DNA of 64,000 bases from DATBFU01 sp035498405 (GTDB lineage Bacteria; Acidobacteriota; Thermoanaerobaculia; UBA5066; Gp7-AA6), in contig DATKAE010000132.1 in assembly GCA_035498405.1 (NCBI GenBank), positions 1-64,000 of the forward strand. The letters are read 5' to 3'. Positions 27,106 to 35,704 of the stretch are shown piece after piece (position 1 is the first letter of the stretch; each line of letters begins with the position of its first letter). A program made the translations under genes and the position numbers. Under the pieces are notes generated by a model. The model saw only the letters and a program-made list of their open reading frames with translations. It had not been told where the DNA came from and did no database searches.

Positions 27106-27492
27106 TTGATTCAATTCCCCGAGAGCGAAAGAGTGCAACGCACATCACCGGTCCGAGACGAAGAGGCGCGGGAAGCGTTTGCGCGGCTGCAAGAGTTCAT
27201 TCATTCGACTCTGTCGACCTACTACCGGCTCAACGCCGAGGAGACCGCTGGGGCGGTAGAGGACCTGCTGGTCTGGTTCCTGCGGCTGGCTCGCCGGGGC
27301 GGCGGACCGCAGATGCCCTTGAAGGCGCTCCGCTTGACGCTTCTCTCCGCCGCTTGCGAGTACGGCCGTTCGCTCCAGATGTGGAAGCTCGCCGGGCAAC
27401 CCTCGCCCGATGAAGCGCTGAATCGCGTGCTCTCGCGCGAACCCGAGGAGCTCGCGCTCGACCTGCAGAGCCACTTGGACGAGGAGCGCTAA
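27106..27492 (+). CDS. Small helical protein, weakly sigma-70-region-2-like
   Basis: The track of codons is open from TTG 27106 (128 residues); GTG at 27133 is an alternative start that would leave the A/T-rich motif at 27108 as untranslated DNA. The predicted structure is all helical. The segment YRLNAEETAGAVEDLLVWFLRLARRGGGPQMPLKALRLTLLSAACEYGRS has the spacing of ECF sigma region 2 (helix, DAED-like turn, helix, then a (L)F...AxNxxxDxxR-like helix), but key acidic and aromatic residues are not conserved, and there is no region 4. Alternatively it is an unrelated helical adaptor. The next gene begins right after its stop, so the two are translationally coupled. Confidence 0.45.
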   Translation: MIQFPESERVQRTSPVRDEEAREAFARLQEFIHSTLSTYYRLNAEETAGAVEDLLVWFLRLARRGGGPQMPLKALRLTLLSAACEYGRSLQMWKLAGQPSPDEALNRVLSREPEELALDLQSHLDEER

Positions 27493-28599
27493 ATGGCGGG
27501 ACGCGTGCTCCGATTTCCCCACCGAGCGGTCAGCCCCGAAGAGGTGGAAAGTTCCGCCGATCGGGTGTTGTCGGTGCCTCTCGGGGAGCGCGCGGCCCGC
27601 GCTGCGGAGCTGCGGCTCGAGGAGCCGGACGTGCTGCTCGCGGTCTGCACGAGGCTGCGCGACCGGCTCGACCGATCTCCGGCGACGGTCCGCGAGGAAG
27701 CGGAGTTCGCATACCGGTTCCTCCTGCTGCCGAACCGGGCGATCGGGCTGTTCGACGAGCGCGAATACTTTCTGGGCGAGTTCGCGCTCGTGGCGGGGAC
27801 GGCCTGCCGTCAGCTCTCCCGCCGAGACGAGGCGAGGCTCTGGTTCGATCGGGCCGAGGCCGGGTTCCGGCACACGATGAACGCGGTGGCGGATCTCTCG
27901 AGGCTGGCATACCAGCGGCTGGCGTTGCGTCTGGAAGAGCGGGAGCTCGAGGCGGTCCTCGAGCTCGTCCCTTCCCTCGTCCAGAGTTTCCAGAAACTCT
28001 CGATGCCGGAGGAGGGCCTGAAGGCTCAGTTCCTCGAAGGCCTCGCCCTGCTGGAGAACGAAAGGTTGGGCGAGTCGGCGGACGTCTTCCACCGCATCTG
28101 TGCCGAAGCGGAGAGTCTGGGCAGCGAGAAGCTGATGGCGTCTGCCTACGGAAACCTCACCCACCTCTACGCCATGCAAGGCGACTCGGCGCAGGCGATC
28201 GAGGCCTCTCGGCGCGCGATCCCGATCTTGAAGCGCCTCGAGGACCGGGTCGCACTCGCCAAGGTGCAATGGGGCCTGGCCACGCTGCTCCGGGAGACCG
28301 GTCAGCTTCCCGCGGCGGTCGAGGCCTATCGGGCGGCGCAGCAGGAGTTCGGAAGGATCGGCATGCGCGCGGACGTTGCCGCTCTGCACCTGGTCGTCGC
28401 CGATCTGCTGCTCGAGCTGGGAGAGGAGCCGGCGGCGGCTCAATTGGTCCTCGAGGCGCTGCCCGTTCTTCAGGAACTCAACATGATCCCCGAAGGAATG
28501 GCGGCGCTGCAGTTGCTTCGGGAGTCGCTGCGCGAGCAGAAGGTCAATCGCCCCGCTCTGCGCGAGCTCCACGGCTTTTTCGAAGAGATTCGAAGCTAG
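27493..28599 (+). CDS. Tetratricopeptide-repeat protein
   Basis: The protein has 368 residues, with the ATG directly abutting the stop of the preceding gene. It is entirely helical. Several TPR-like pairs are visible: LMASAYGNLTHLYAMQGDSAQAIEASRRAIPIL, then AKVQWGLATLLRETGQLPAAVEAYRAAQQEF and ALHLVVADLLLELGEEPAAAQLVLEALPVL, with more degenerate pairs earlier. There is no HTH, kinase or catalytic domain and no signal peptide, so it is a cytoplasmic protein- or peptide-binding scaffold. Size and architecture resemble the peptide-binding TPR receptors of RRNPP systems, and a small peptide gene lies upstream, but those systems are known from Gram-positives; the link is inference. Confidence 0.7.
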   Translation: MAGRVLRFPHRAVSPEEVESSADRVLSVPLGERAARAAELRLEEPDVLLAVCTRLRDRLDRSPATVREEAEFAYRFLLLPNRAIGLFDEREYFLGEFALVAGTACRQLSRRDEARLWFDRAEAGFRHTMNAVADLSRLAYQRLALRLEERELEAVLELVPSLVQSFQKLSMPEEGLKAQFLEGLALLENERLGESADVFHRICAEAESLGSEKLMASAYGNLTHLYAMQGDSAQAIEASRRAIPILKRLEDRVALAKVQWGLATLLRETGQLPAAVEAYRAAQQEFGRIGMRADVAALHLVVADLLLELGEEPAAAQLVLEALPVLQELNMIPEGMAALQLLRESLREQKVNRPALRELHGFFEEIRS

Positions 28600-28743
28600 G
28601 CTCGGGCTCGCGAGGTTCGCTTCCGGTAACCGCGCGGGCCGGCGGATCGTGTCCCGGGAGCGGCGGTGAAGCGGGTCTCCACTTGGAGATCGGGACGGAC
28701 CGGGCTACCATCCGCCCTGCCGCAAGAAACGCGGTTCGAACCG

Positions 28744-30786
28744 ATGGAAGCCGCCCCAATCCCCGAGCCCGCGCGCATCGTCGCCAGCGCCTGTCCGCTC
28801 GATTGCCCCGACGCTTGCAGCCTCGAGGTGCGAGTGGAGGAAGGCCGCGTCGTCTCGGTCGGCGGCAGTCGGGTCAACCCCCTGACGGAGGGGTTCATCT
28901 GCTCGAAGGTTCGCCGCTATCCCGAGCACCTTTACGGCCCGGAGCGCGTCCTCTATCCGCGTATCCGCATCGGCCGGAAAGGAGAAGGGAGCTTCCGGCG
29001 GGCGACTTGGGACGAGGCTCTCGGTCTGGTGGCGGCCAAGATGCGCGAGCTTGTAGAGACGGGTGCCGGCCAGGCCATATTGCCCCTTTCCTATGGCGGC
29101 TCCAACGGCTACCTTTCGCAGGACACCACGGATGCTCGCCTCTTCACGCGTCTGGGAGCATCGCGGCTCGCCCGAAATGTCTGCGCGGCCCCGTCGGGAC
29201 GGGCGGCTGCGGGTCTCTACGGGAAGATGGCGGGGGTCGCGCTCCAGGACTACGCGCACTCGCGCCTCATCGTTCTTTGGGGGGTGAACCCCTCGGTGAC
29301 GGGGATCCACCTGCTGCCGCACCTGCAATCGGCGCAGCGGCAGGGAGCCAAGCTCGTCGTGGTGGATCCGCGGCGCACCCGGTTGGCAGAGCGCGCGGAC
29401 ATTCACCTGGCAGTCCGTCCCGGCGCCGACCTGGCCATCGCGCTCGCGGTGATCGGGTGGCTGTTCGAGCAGGGCCGGGCAGACATCCCGTTTCTGTCGG
29501 CGAATTCGGTCGGCTGGGAGGAGCTTCGCGACCGCGCCGTGCCGTGGACACCCGAACGGGCGGCGCGAGTGGCGGGAGTATCGGCCCGCGAAATCGAGCG
29601 GTTTGCCTCGCTGTATGCGGATTTGGCCCCGGCCGCCATCCGATGCGGCTGGGGAGTCGAGCGAAACCGAAACGGCGGATCGGCCGTGGCGGCGATCCTG
29701 GCCCTGCCCGCGGTGGCCGGAAAGTTCGGGGTACGCGGGGGCGGCTACACGATGAGCAATTCGGCTGTCTGGGACCTCGACTCGTTCGCGGCGGCAGGCG
29801 AGAGACCGGCGGCGGCGACTCGTGAGATCAACATGAATCGGGCCGGCGAAGCGTTGCTCTCCGCGCGTCCGGCGATCGAATTGCTCTTCGTGTACAACTC
29901 GAACCCGTTGATGACCCTTCCGGAGCAGGGGAAGGTCCGGCGGGGACTCTCGCGCGAAGACCTCTTCACCGTCGTGTTCGACCCCGTGATGACGGACACC
30001 GCGCGGTATGCCGACGTGGTGCTGCCCGCGACGACCTTTCTCGAGAGGGCCGAGCTCTCGAGAGGCTACGGGGCGTTTGTGCTTCAGGGGAGCCAGCCGG
30101 TCATCCCGCCCGTCGGGGAATCTCGCCCGAATCACGAGGTCTTCGGGCAGCTCTGCCGGCTGACGGGCGTGCGGCGGCCGGGGGATGGCGAGACGGCGGG
30201 GGACCTGGCGGCCGTCATCATGGAGTCGAGCCGCTCCCGCACAGACCTGGGCGCGGTTCTCTCGCGCGACGGCGTCGCCTTCCCGGCGTTCGGAAACAAT
30301 CCCGTGCAATTCATCGACGTGTTCCCGCGCACGCCGGACCGGAAGATTCATCTCGTTCCGGAGGAGCTCGACCGCGAGGCCCCGCTCCGACTCTACGGTT
30401 TCCGGGAGGACCCGGCACGTCCCGAGTTTCCTCTCGCCTTGATCTCGCCGGCGAGCGACCAGACGATCAGCTCGAGTCTCGGCGAACTGCGGCGGGGTCC
30501 GGTGGCCCTCGAGATGCATCCCGAGGACGCCGCGGCGCGCGGGATTTCCGAAGGCGCAACGGTGCGCGTGTACAACGAGTGCGGGGAAGTGCGGTGCGGT
30601 GTGCGGCTGGAAGAGAGCATGCGGCCGGGAGTCGTTTTCCTCCCGAAGGGGCTCTGGAGCCAGAATACCGCCAACGGCGCCACGGCCTCGGCGCTCGTAC
30701 CCGATACGCTGACCGACCTCGGCGAAGGGGCCTGCTTCAATGACTCGCGAGTGGAGGTGGAGATCGAGGGGAAACGTGCGCGGTGA
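28744..30786 (+). CDS. Molybdopterin-dependent oxidoreductase with [4Fe-4S] domain
   Basis: From the ATG at 28744 the protein has 680 residues; an upstream in-frame start at 28666 adds a non-conserved leader. The N-terminus binds [4Fe-4S]: ACPLDCPDAC with Cys17, 21 and 25, and Cys53 in FICSKVRRY. The DMSO-reductase-family domains follow, with ILPLSYGGSNG, LIVLWGVNPSVTG, VVVDPRRTRLAERADIHL, a Cys at the likely Mo-ligand region (NVCAAPSGR), VVFDPVMTDTARYADVVLPATTFLE and a C-terminal beta-barrel (MHPEDAAARGISEGATVRV). There is no Tat signal, so it is cytoplasmic. The substrate is unknown; formate, tetrathionate-like or other. A CDF exporter and a cytochrome c follow within 20 bases each. Confidence 0.85.
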   Translation: MEAAPIPEPARIVASACPLDCPDACSLEVRVEEGRVVSVGGSRVNPLTEGFICSKVRRYPEHLYGPERVLYPRIRIGRKGEGSFRRATWDEALGLVAAKMRELVETGAGQAILPLSYGGSNGYLSQDTTDARLFTRLGASRLARNVCAAPSGRAAAGLYGKMAGVALQDYAHSRLIVLWGVNPSVTGIHLLPHLQSAQRQGAKLVVVDPRRTRLAERADIHLAVRPGADLAIALAVIGWLFEQGRADIPFLSANSVGWEELRDRAVPWTPERAARVAGVSAREIERFASLYADLAPAAIRCGWGVERNRNGGSAVAAILALPAVAGKFGVRGGGYTMSNSAVWDLDSFAAAGERPAAATREINMNRAGEALLSARPAIELLFVYNSNPLMTLPEQGKVRRGLSREDLFTVVFDPVMTDTARYADVVLPATTFLERAELSRGYGAFVLQGSQPVIPPVGESRPNHEVFGQLCRLTGVRRPGDGETAGDLAAVIMESSRSRTDLGAVLSRDGVAFPAFGNNPVQFIDVFPRTPDRKIHLVPEELDREAPLRLYGFREDPARPEFPLALISPASDQTISSSLGELRRGPVALEMHPEDAAARGISEGATVRVYNECGEVRCGVRLEESMRPGVVFLPKGLWSQNTANGATASALVPDTLTDLGEGACFNDSRVEVEIEGKRAR

Positions 30787-30804
30787 CGAGGGCGGGAGCC
30801 TGTG

Positions 30805-31731
30805 ATGGAGCTCGCGCCGGCGCACGCGGGCCCGGCCTCGGGAGCCACGGCCGACCGGAACGCCTGGCGCCGGCGCCTGCGGGCGGCGCTCGTCCTGACC
30901 GCCGGGATGTTCGTCCTCGAGGTGGCGGGGGGCCTCTTTTCCCGAAGTCTCGCGCTGCTGGCCGACGCGGCGCACATGTTCACCGACATTGCCGCGCTCA
31001 CCCTCGCGTATGCGGCGATCAGTCTGGCCGATCGCGCGCCCACGGGACGTCACAGTTTCGGCTTCTATCGGATGGAGGTATTGGCGGCCTTCGTGAACGC
31101 CCAGCTGCTGCTCGTCATGGCCGGCTGGATCCTTTACGAGGCCTTCGGCCGCTTCCGCGAGCCGGTTGCCGTCAAGAGCGGGCCGATGCTCGGTGTGGCG
31201 GTGGTTGGTCTGGCTTCCAACTTCGTGGCGATGCGTCTGCTCGCGCAGGGACGCGAGGAGAGTCTGAACATGCGGGCGGCGCATCTGGAGGTGTTGACCG
31301 ACTTGATTGGATCCTTGGCCGTGGTCGCGGCCGCCGTCACGATCCCCCGCACCGGCTGGGTGTGGCTCGACCCGGCCGTGTCCCTGGGGGTCGCGGCGTT
31401 GATCCTGCCGCGCTCGGTTTCGCTTCTGAGACAGTCGGCCCACATTCTTCTCGAAGGCACGCCGGGTGAGATCGACGTCGCCGCGCTCCGCCGTCAGATT
31501 CTCGAGGTGCCGGGGGTGGAGGCGCTGCATGACCTTCACTTCTGGACCTTGACCTCGGGCCTTCACTCGGCGAGTGTCCACATCCGCGCCTCCGCCGAGA
31601 GCCGGCGGGGAGAGGTCCTGCAGGCGGTCCAGCGTCTGCTACGAGACGAGGCGGGTGTCGACCACGCCACGATCCAGGTCGAGCGTGGCGCCGAGATGAC
31701 CTGCGATGTTTCCAACAGCGGGCACGCCTGA
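30805..31731 (+). CDS. CDF-family cation efflux protein (CzcD/ZitB-like)
   Basis: The protein has 308 residues from the ATG at 30805 (a GTG immediately before it is an alternative). Six membrane helices are followed by the cytoplasmic metal-binding domain. The transport site is seen as HMFTD in TM2 and LEVLTDLIGS in TM5, the second having the E-x3-D form found in CzcD relatives. The loop contains RHSFGFYRMEVLAAFVNA, a CDF signature. The C-terminal domain carries LHDLHFWTLTSG. It exports divalent cations such as Zn2+ or Co2+ by proton exchange. It lies between an Mo enzyme and a cytochrome c gene with tight spacing, so it is probably the same transcript. Confidence 0.9.
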   Translation: MELAPAHAGPASGATADRNAWRRRLRAALVLTAGMFVLEVAGGLFSRSLALLADAAHMFTDIAALTLAYAAISLADRAPTGRHSFGFYRMEVLAAFVNAQLLLVMAGWILYEAFGRFREPVAVKSGPMLGVAVVGLASNFVAMRLLAQGREESLNMRAAHLEVLTDLIGSLAVVAAAVTIPRTGWVWLDPAVSLGVAALILPRSVSLLRQSAHILLEGTPGEIDVAALRRQILEVPGVEALHDLHFWTLTSGLHSASVHIRASAESRRGEVLQAVQRLLRDEAGVDHATIQVERGAEMTCDVSNSGHA

Positions 31732-31749
31732 AGCGGCTCGAGGACTCGC

Positions 31750-32361
31750 ATGAAACTGCTCGGTGGCGTTCTCCTGGGCTTCTTGGTCGTTGCGGTCGGC
31801 GCGGGAGTTTTCATCGAGACCGGATCCTTCAACGTCGCCGCCTCCTCTCCGCCGGGAAAGCTCGAGGAAACGTTGGCCCGCCGGGCGCTGAATCGATCGG
31901 TTGCCCGGCGCGCGCCGGCGCGGCAGAACCCCCTCACCTCCTCCGCGGAGGTGCTCCGCGAAGGGCGCTCGCACTACCGCGAGAATTGCGTGGGATGCCA
32001 CGGGGCGCCGGGCGTGGACGCCGCGGAATACGGAGAAGGCTTGAACCCGCCGGCCCCCGATCTGACGCTGCCTCGCGTGCAACGCCGCCCGGACGGAGAG
32101 CTTCATTGGATCGTTGCCAACGGCATACGGATGACGGGGATGCCGGCCTTTGCGCCGTCGCACAAGGAGCAGGAGATCTGGGAGATCGTCGCGTTCCTGC
32201 GGCACCTACCGGAGCTCTCACCCGAGGAAGAGAGGGAGCTCAAGTCCGCCGTGGAGGCGCAGGCGGAGCACCACCGCGAGTCACCGGCGGCGTCGGCCGA
32301 AGCGGAGAGCGGAAAGCCCGCTCACACGGCTCCGCCCGGGTCCAAGCCGCACAAGGACTGA
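31750..32361 (+). CDS. Membrane-anchored c-type cytochrome (monoheme)
   Basis: The protein has 203 residues. An uncleaved or signal-anchor N-terminal helix (LLGGVLLGFLVVAVGAGVFI) is followed by a linker and a class I cytochrome c domain with heme attachment C-V-G-C-H (YRENCVGCHGAPG) and an axial Met in TGMPAF. WEIVAFLRHLP forms the closing helix. The C-terminal 40 residues are a charged, His/Pro-rich tail (EHHRESP... GSKPHKD). It acts on the periplasmic side of the membrane in electron transfer. It follows the CDF gene by 18 bases. Confidence 0.85.
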   Translation: MKLLGGVLLGFLVVAVGAGVFIETGSFNVAASSPPGKLEETLARRALNRSVARRAPARQNPLTSSAEVLREGRSHYRENCVGCHGAPGVDAAEYGEGLNPPAPDLTLPRVQRRPDGELHWIVANGIRMTGMPAFAPSHKEQEIWEIVAFLRHLPELSPEEERELKSAVEAQAEHHRESPAASAEAESGKPAHTAPPGSKPHKD

Positions 32362-32396
32362 AACGGGGCTCGTCACGGACCTGCGCGTCGAACGCT

Positions 32397-35300
32397 TCAG
32401 CGCGCGTCCCCCGAGGCCGTCAGAACCAGTTCCCGCTGGAGCCGCGCTGGCTTGACCTCGGCGTGCCACTTCCAGAGCAGATAGATCGGCGGGTAGACAA
32501 GTAGCTCCATCACGAAGGACGTGACGAGGCCTCCGAGCATGGGTGCCGCGATGCGCTTCATGACGTCGGCTCCCGTGCCGCTCGACCACATGATGGGGAC
32601 GAGTCCGAAAAACGCGCAGGCCACGGTCATGACCTTGGGGCGGACTCGTTTGACGGCGCCGTGCAGGATTGCGTCCTCGAGATCTTCGCGGCTTCGCATC
32701 GCCCCAGCCGCTTTTCTTTCGTCGTATGCGAGGTCGAGGTAGAGAAGCATAAAGACTCCGGTCTCCGCGTCCAGCCCGAGGAGCGCGATCAGGCCGACCC
32801 AGACGCCGATCGAGATGTGGTATCCGAGGGCGTAGAGGAGCCAGACGGCGCCCACGGCGGAGAAGGGGACGGCGAGGAGCACCAACAGTGTCTTGGGCAG
32901 GGACTTCGTGTTGCCATAAAGGAGGGCGAAGATCAGGAAGAGCGTCACCGGAAGGACGACTGTCAACTTCTCGCGAACACGCTGCATGGCTTCATACTGC
33001 CCACTCCAAGTGAGTGTGTAGCCGGTCGGAAGCTGCAGATCCCGTGCGACCGCTGCTTTCGCGTCAGCGATGTAGCCGCCGATGTCGCGCTTTTCCGTGT
33101 CCACGTCGACGTAGACGTACCCGGAGAGTCGGCCGTTCTCGTCGCGGATCATGGAAGGTCCCTCGACGAGGCGGATATCGGCGAGCTGCGAGAGGGGAAT
33201 CTGCGCTCCGGACATCGTGGGCACGAGCGTTCGGGCGAGTTTGTCCGGGTCGTCCCGCAGCTCCCGCGGATAGCGCACATTGATCGGATAGCGCTCCCGC
33301 CCTTCGATTGTCGTCGAGACGTTCTCGCCGCCGATACCCGACATGATGACTTCCTGGACTTCCTTGATCGTCAGGCCGTATCGGGCGATCTCGCGCCGTT
33401 TCAGGTTGAAGTCGACAAAGTAGCCTCCGGCCACGCGCTCGCCGTACACGCTCCGCGTTCCGGGGACCGCTTGGAGAATCCCTTCGAGGCGCTTGCCGAT
33501 CGTTTCGATTTCCGCCAGGTCAGAACCAAATACTTTTACGCCCACGGGTGTGCGCACGCCCGTCGTGAGCATGTCGATACGGTTCTTGATCGGCATCGTC
33601 CACGCGTTTGTCTGCCCCGGGAGCGTGAGCGATGCGTTCATCTCGTTGACGAGCTCGTCCCAGGAGATCGTCTCCGGCCACAGCGGTCGGAGGAGGGGCT
33701 TTAGGAAATCCGGAACGAGCGAGGAGTACCAACGCGGCTTCGTCCGCCACTGCGACTCGGGCTTCAGGATGACGACCGTCTCCATCATCGAAAAGGGTGC
33801 CGGATCGGTCGACGTCTCCGCGCGTCCCGCCTTTCCGAAAACCCGCTCGACCTCGGGGAACTGGTGCAGGAGCCGGTCCTGCCGTTGGAGAAGGTCCTGT
33901 GCCGACGTGACGGAGATGCCGGGCAGAGTGGTCGGCATGTAGAGTATCGAGCCTTCGTTCAACGGCGGCATGAACTCGGAACCGAGGCGCCTGTACACGG
34001 GAATCGTCGCGAGCACGATCAGCGCAGCCGCGCCGATGACGAGTCTCGGATGGCGCAAAACGAACTTGGCCGGTGGCAAATAGACCCGAAACAGCACGCG
34101 CGAGATCGGGTGCTTGTCTTCCGAATGGATTCGCCCGACCGCGATCGCGTTCGTCAGGCCCGAGAGCCACGCCGGCCGGAAGACGAAGCGCTTGAATCGG
34201 AGGAGCAGGAGCAGTAGGGCCGGGGCAAGCGTGATCGCGAGGACCGCCGCGATCGCCATCGCGAAGTTCTTGGTGAACGCGAGCGGTCGGAAGAGGCGCC
34301 CCTCCTGGGCTTCCAGGGCAAAGATCGGCGTGAAGGAGACCGCGATGACCAAGAGTGAGAAGAAGCTCGGACGGCCCACCTCCTGGATCGCCGCAATCAG
34401 TATCTCTTTGGAGTCTCCGTTCCGCCCCGTCGATTCCCAAATCTCTAGCTTCTTGTGGGCGTTCTCGACAACGACCACGGCTGCGTCCACCAAGGCACCG
34501 ATCGCGACCGCGATTCCGCCAAGCGACATGATGTTCGAGCTGACCCCAAAGAAGTACATGGGAACGAAGGAGAGCACCACTGCCGCCGGGATCGTAACGA
34601 TCGGGACGATGGCGGAAGGGACGTGCCACAGGAAGATGAGAATGACGAGCGAGACGATGAGCATCTCGAGGAGAAGCTCGTGCTTGAGGGTCTTGATCGA
34701 TCGCTCGATCAAGTCTGACCGGTCATAGGTCGTAACGATCTTGACCCCTTCGGGGAGCGTCGGCGCGATCGCTCTCAGGCGCTCCTTCACGCGGCGGATG
34801 ATGTTCATCGCGTTCTCGCCGTGGCGCATCACGACGATGCCCGCGGCGACCTCGCCCTGGCCATCGAGCTCGGCGATGCCGCGCCGAATCTCGGGACCGA
34901 GCTGGATCTCGGCGACATCCCGCAGGCGCACGGGGGTACCCCTCTCGTCGGTCTTGACGACGATTTCCTCGAGGTCCCCGATGGACCGAACGTATCCGCG
35001 CGCTCGAACCATGTACTCGACTCCGCTCCACTCCACGAGACGCCCTCCGACCTCGTTGTTCGACGAACGGATCGCCTCGATGACGGACATGAGGGGCACA
35101 CCGTAGGCGGAGAGGCGGTTGGGGTCGACCGTCACCTGATACTGACGCACGAATCCGCCGAGGCTCGCGACTTCGGCAACGCCCGGCACCGCCTGAAGGT
35201 CATAGCGGACGGACCAGTCCTGAATGGAGCGAAGGTCAGCCAGCGAATGCTTCCCGGACTTGTCGATGAGGGCATACTGAAAGACCCACCCGACTCCCGT

Positions 35301-35696
35301 CGCGTCCGGACCCAGCTCCGTTTGGACGCCCTGGGGCAGCCGGGGCTGGATCTTCGAAAGGTACTCGAGAGTACGGCTTCTCGCCCAGTAGAGGTCGGTG
35401 CCCTCTTCGAAGATCACGTAAACGTAGGAGAACCCGAAGTCCGAGAAGCCGCGGATCGCCTTCACTCGTGGTGCGCCCAGCATCGACGTGATGATCGGAT
35501 AGGTGACCTGGTCCTCGATGATGTCGGGGCTGCGATCCCAGCGCGAGTACACGATGACCTGTGTATCGGAAAGGTCCGGCAGGGCATCCAGCGCGATGTG
35601 ACTGATCGACCAGACGCCGAGGGAGATCGCGGCCCCTATCGTTGCAAGCACGATGAATCGGTTGCGCGCGGAGAACGAGATGATTCTTTGGATCAT
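32397..35696 (-). CDS. cusA: CusA-type heavy-metal RND efflux pump, Cu/Ag class
   Basis: The protein has 1099 residues and is the inner-membrane proton-driven pump of a tripartite heavy-metal exporter. The RND signature GALVDAAVVVVENAHKKLE in TM4 carries the proton-relay Asp, and the large periplasmic loops are intact. Three Met-containing regions that bind Cu/Ag in CusA are kept: LYMPTTLPGIS, AETSTDPAPFSMMETVVI and KNRIDMLTTGVRTPVGVKV. The Co/Zn/Cd pumps (CzcA) differ at these points, so copper or silver is the likely substrate. It is the last gene of the leftward operon; the membrane-fusion gene starts eight bases upstream. Confidence 0.9.
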   Translation of the reverse strand: MIQRIISFSARNRFIVLATIGAAISLGVWSISHIALDALPDLSDTQVIVYSRWDRSPDIIEDQVTYPIITSMLGAPRVKAIRGFSDFGFSYVYVIFEEGTDLYWARSRTLEYLSKIQPRLPQGVQTELGPDATGVGWVFQYALIDKSGKHSLADLRSIQDWSVRYDLQAVPGVAEVASLGGFVRQYQVTVDPNRLSAYGVPLMSVIEAIRSSNNEVGGRLVEWSGVEYMVRARGYVRSIGDLEEIVVKTDERGTPVRLRDVAEIQLGPEIRRGIAELDGQGEVAAGIVVMRHGENAMNIIRRVKERLRAIAPTLPEGVKIVTTYDRSDLIERSIKTLKHELLLEMLIVSLVILIFLWHVPSAIVPIVTIPAAVVLSFVPMYFFGVSSNIMSLGGIAVAIGALVDAAVVVVENAHKKLEIWESTGRNGDSKEILIAAIQEVGRPSFFSLLVIAVSFTPIFALEAQEGRLFRPLAFTKNFAMAIAAVLAITLAPALLLLLLRFKRFVFRPAWLSGLTNAIAVGRIHSEDKHPISRVLFRVYLPPAKFVLRHPRLVIGAAALIVLATIPVYRRLGSEFMPPLNEGSILYMPTTLPGISVTSAQDLLQRQDRLLHQFPEVERVFGKAGRAETSTDPAPFSMMETVVILKPESQWRTKPRWYSSLVPDFLKPLLRPLWPETISWDELVNEMNASLTLPGQTNAWTMPIKNRIDMLTTGVRTPVGVKVFGSDLAEIETIGKRLEGILQAVPGTRSVYGERVAGGYFVDFNLKRREIARYGLTIKEVQEVIMSGIGGENVSTTIEGRERYPINVRYPRELRDDPDKLARTLVPTMSGAQIPLSQLADIRLVEGPSMIRDENGRLSGYVYVDVDTEKRDIGGYIADAKAAVARDLQLPTGYTLTWSGQYEAMQRVREKLTVVLPVTLFLIFALLYGNTKSLPKTLLVLLAVPFSAVGAVWLLYALGYHISIGVWVGLIALLGLDAETGVFMLLYLDLAYDERKAAGAMRSREDLEDAILHGAVKRVRPKVMTVACAFFGLVPIMWSSGTGADVMKRIAAPMLGGLVTSFVMELLVYPPIYLLWKWHAEVKPARLQRELVLTASGDAR

Positions 35697-35704
35697 GACG
35701 GGCC

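Noticed and set aside
28728..28745. GGTTCGAACC, like a tRNA T-arm
   Set aside because: No acceptor stem, D-arm or anticodon arm can be built around it; it lies just before the start of the Mo-enzyme gene.
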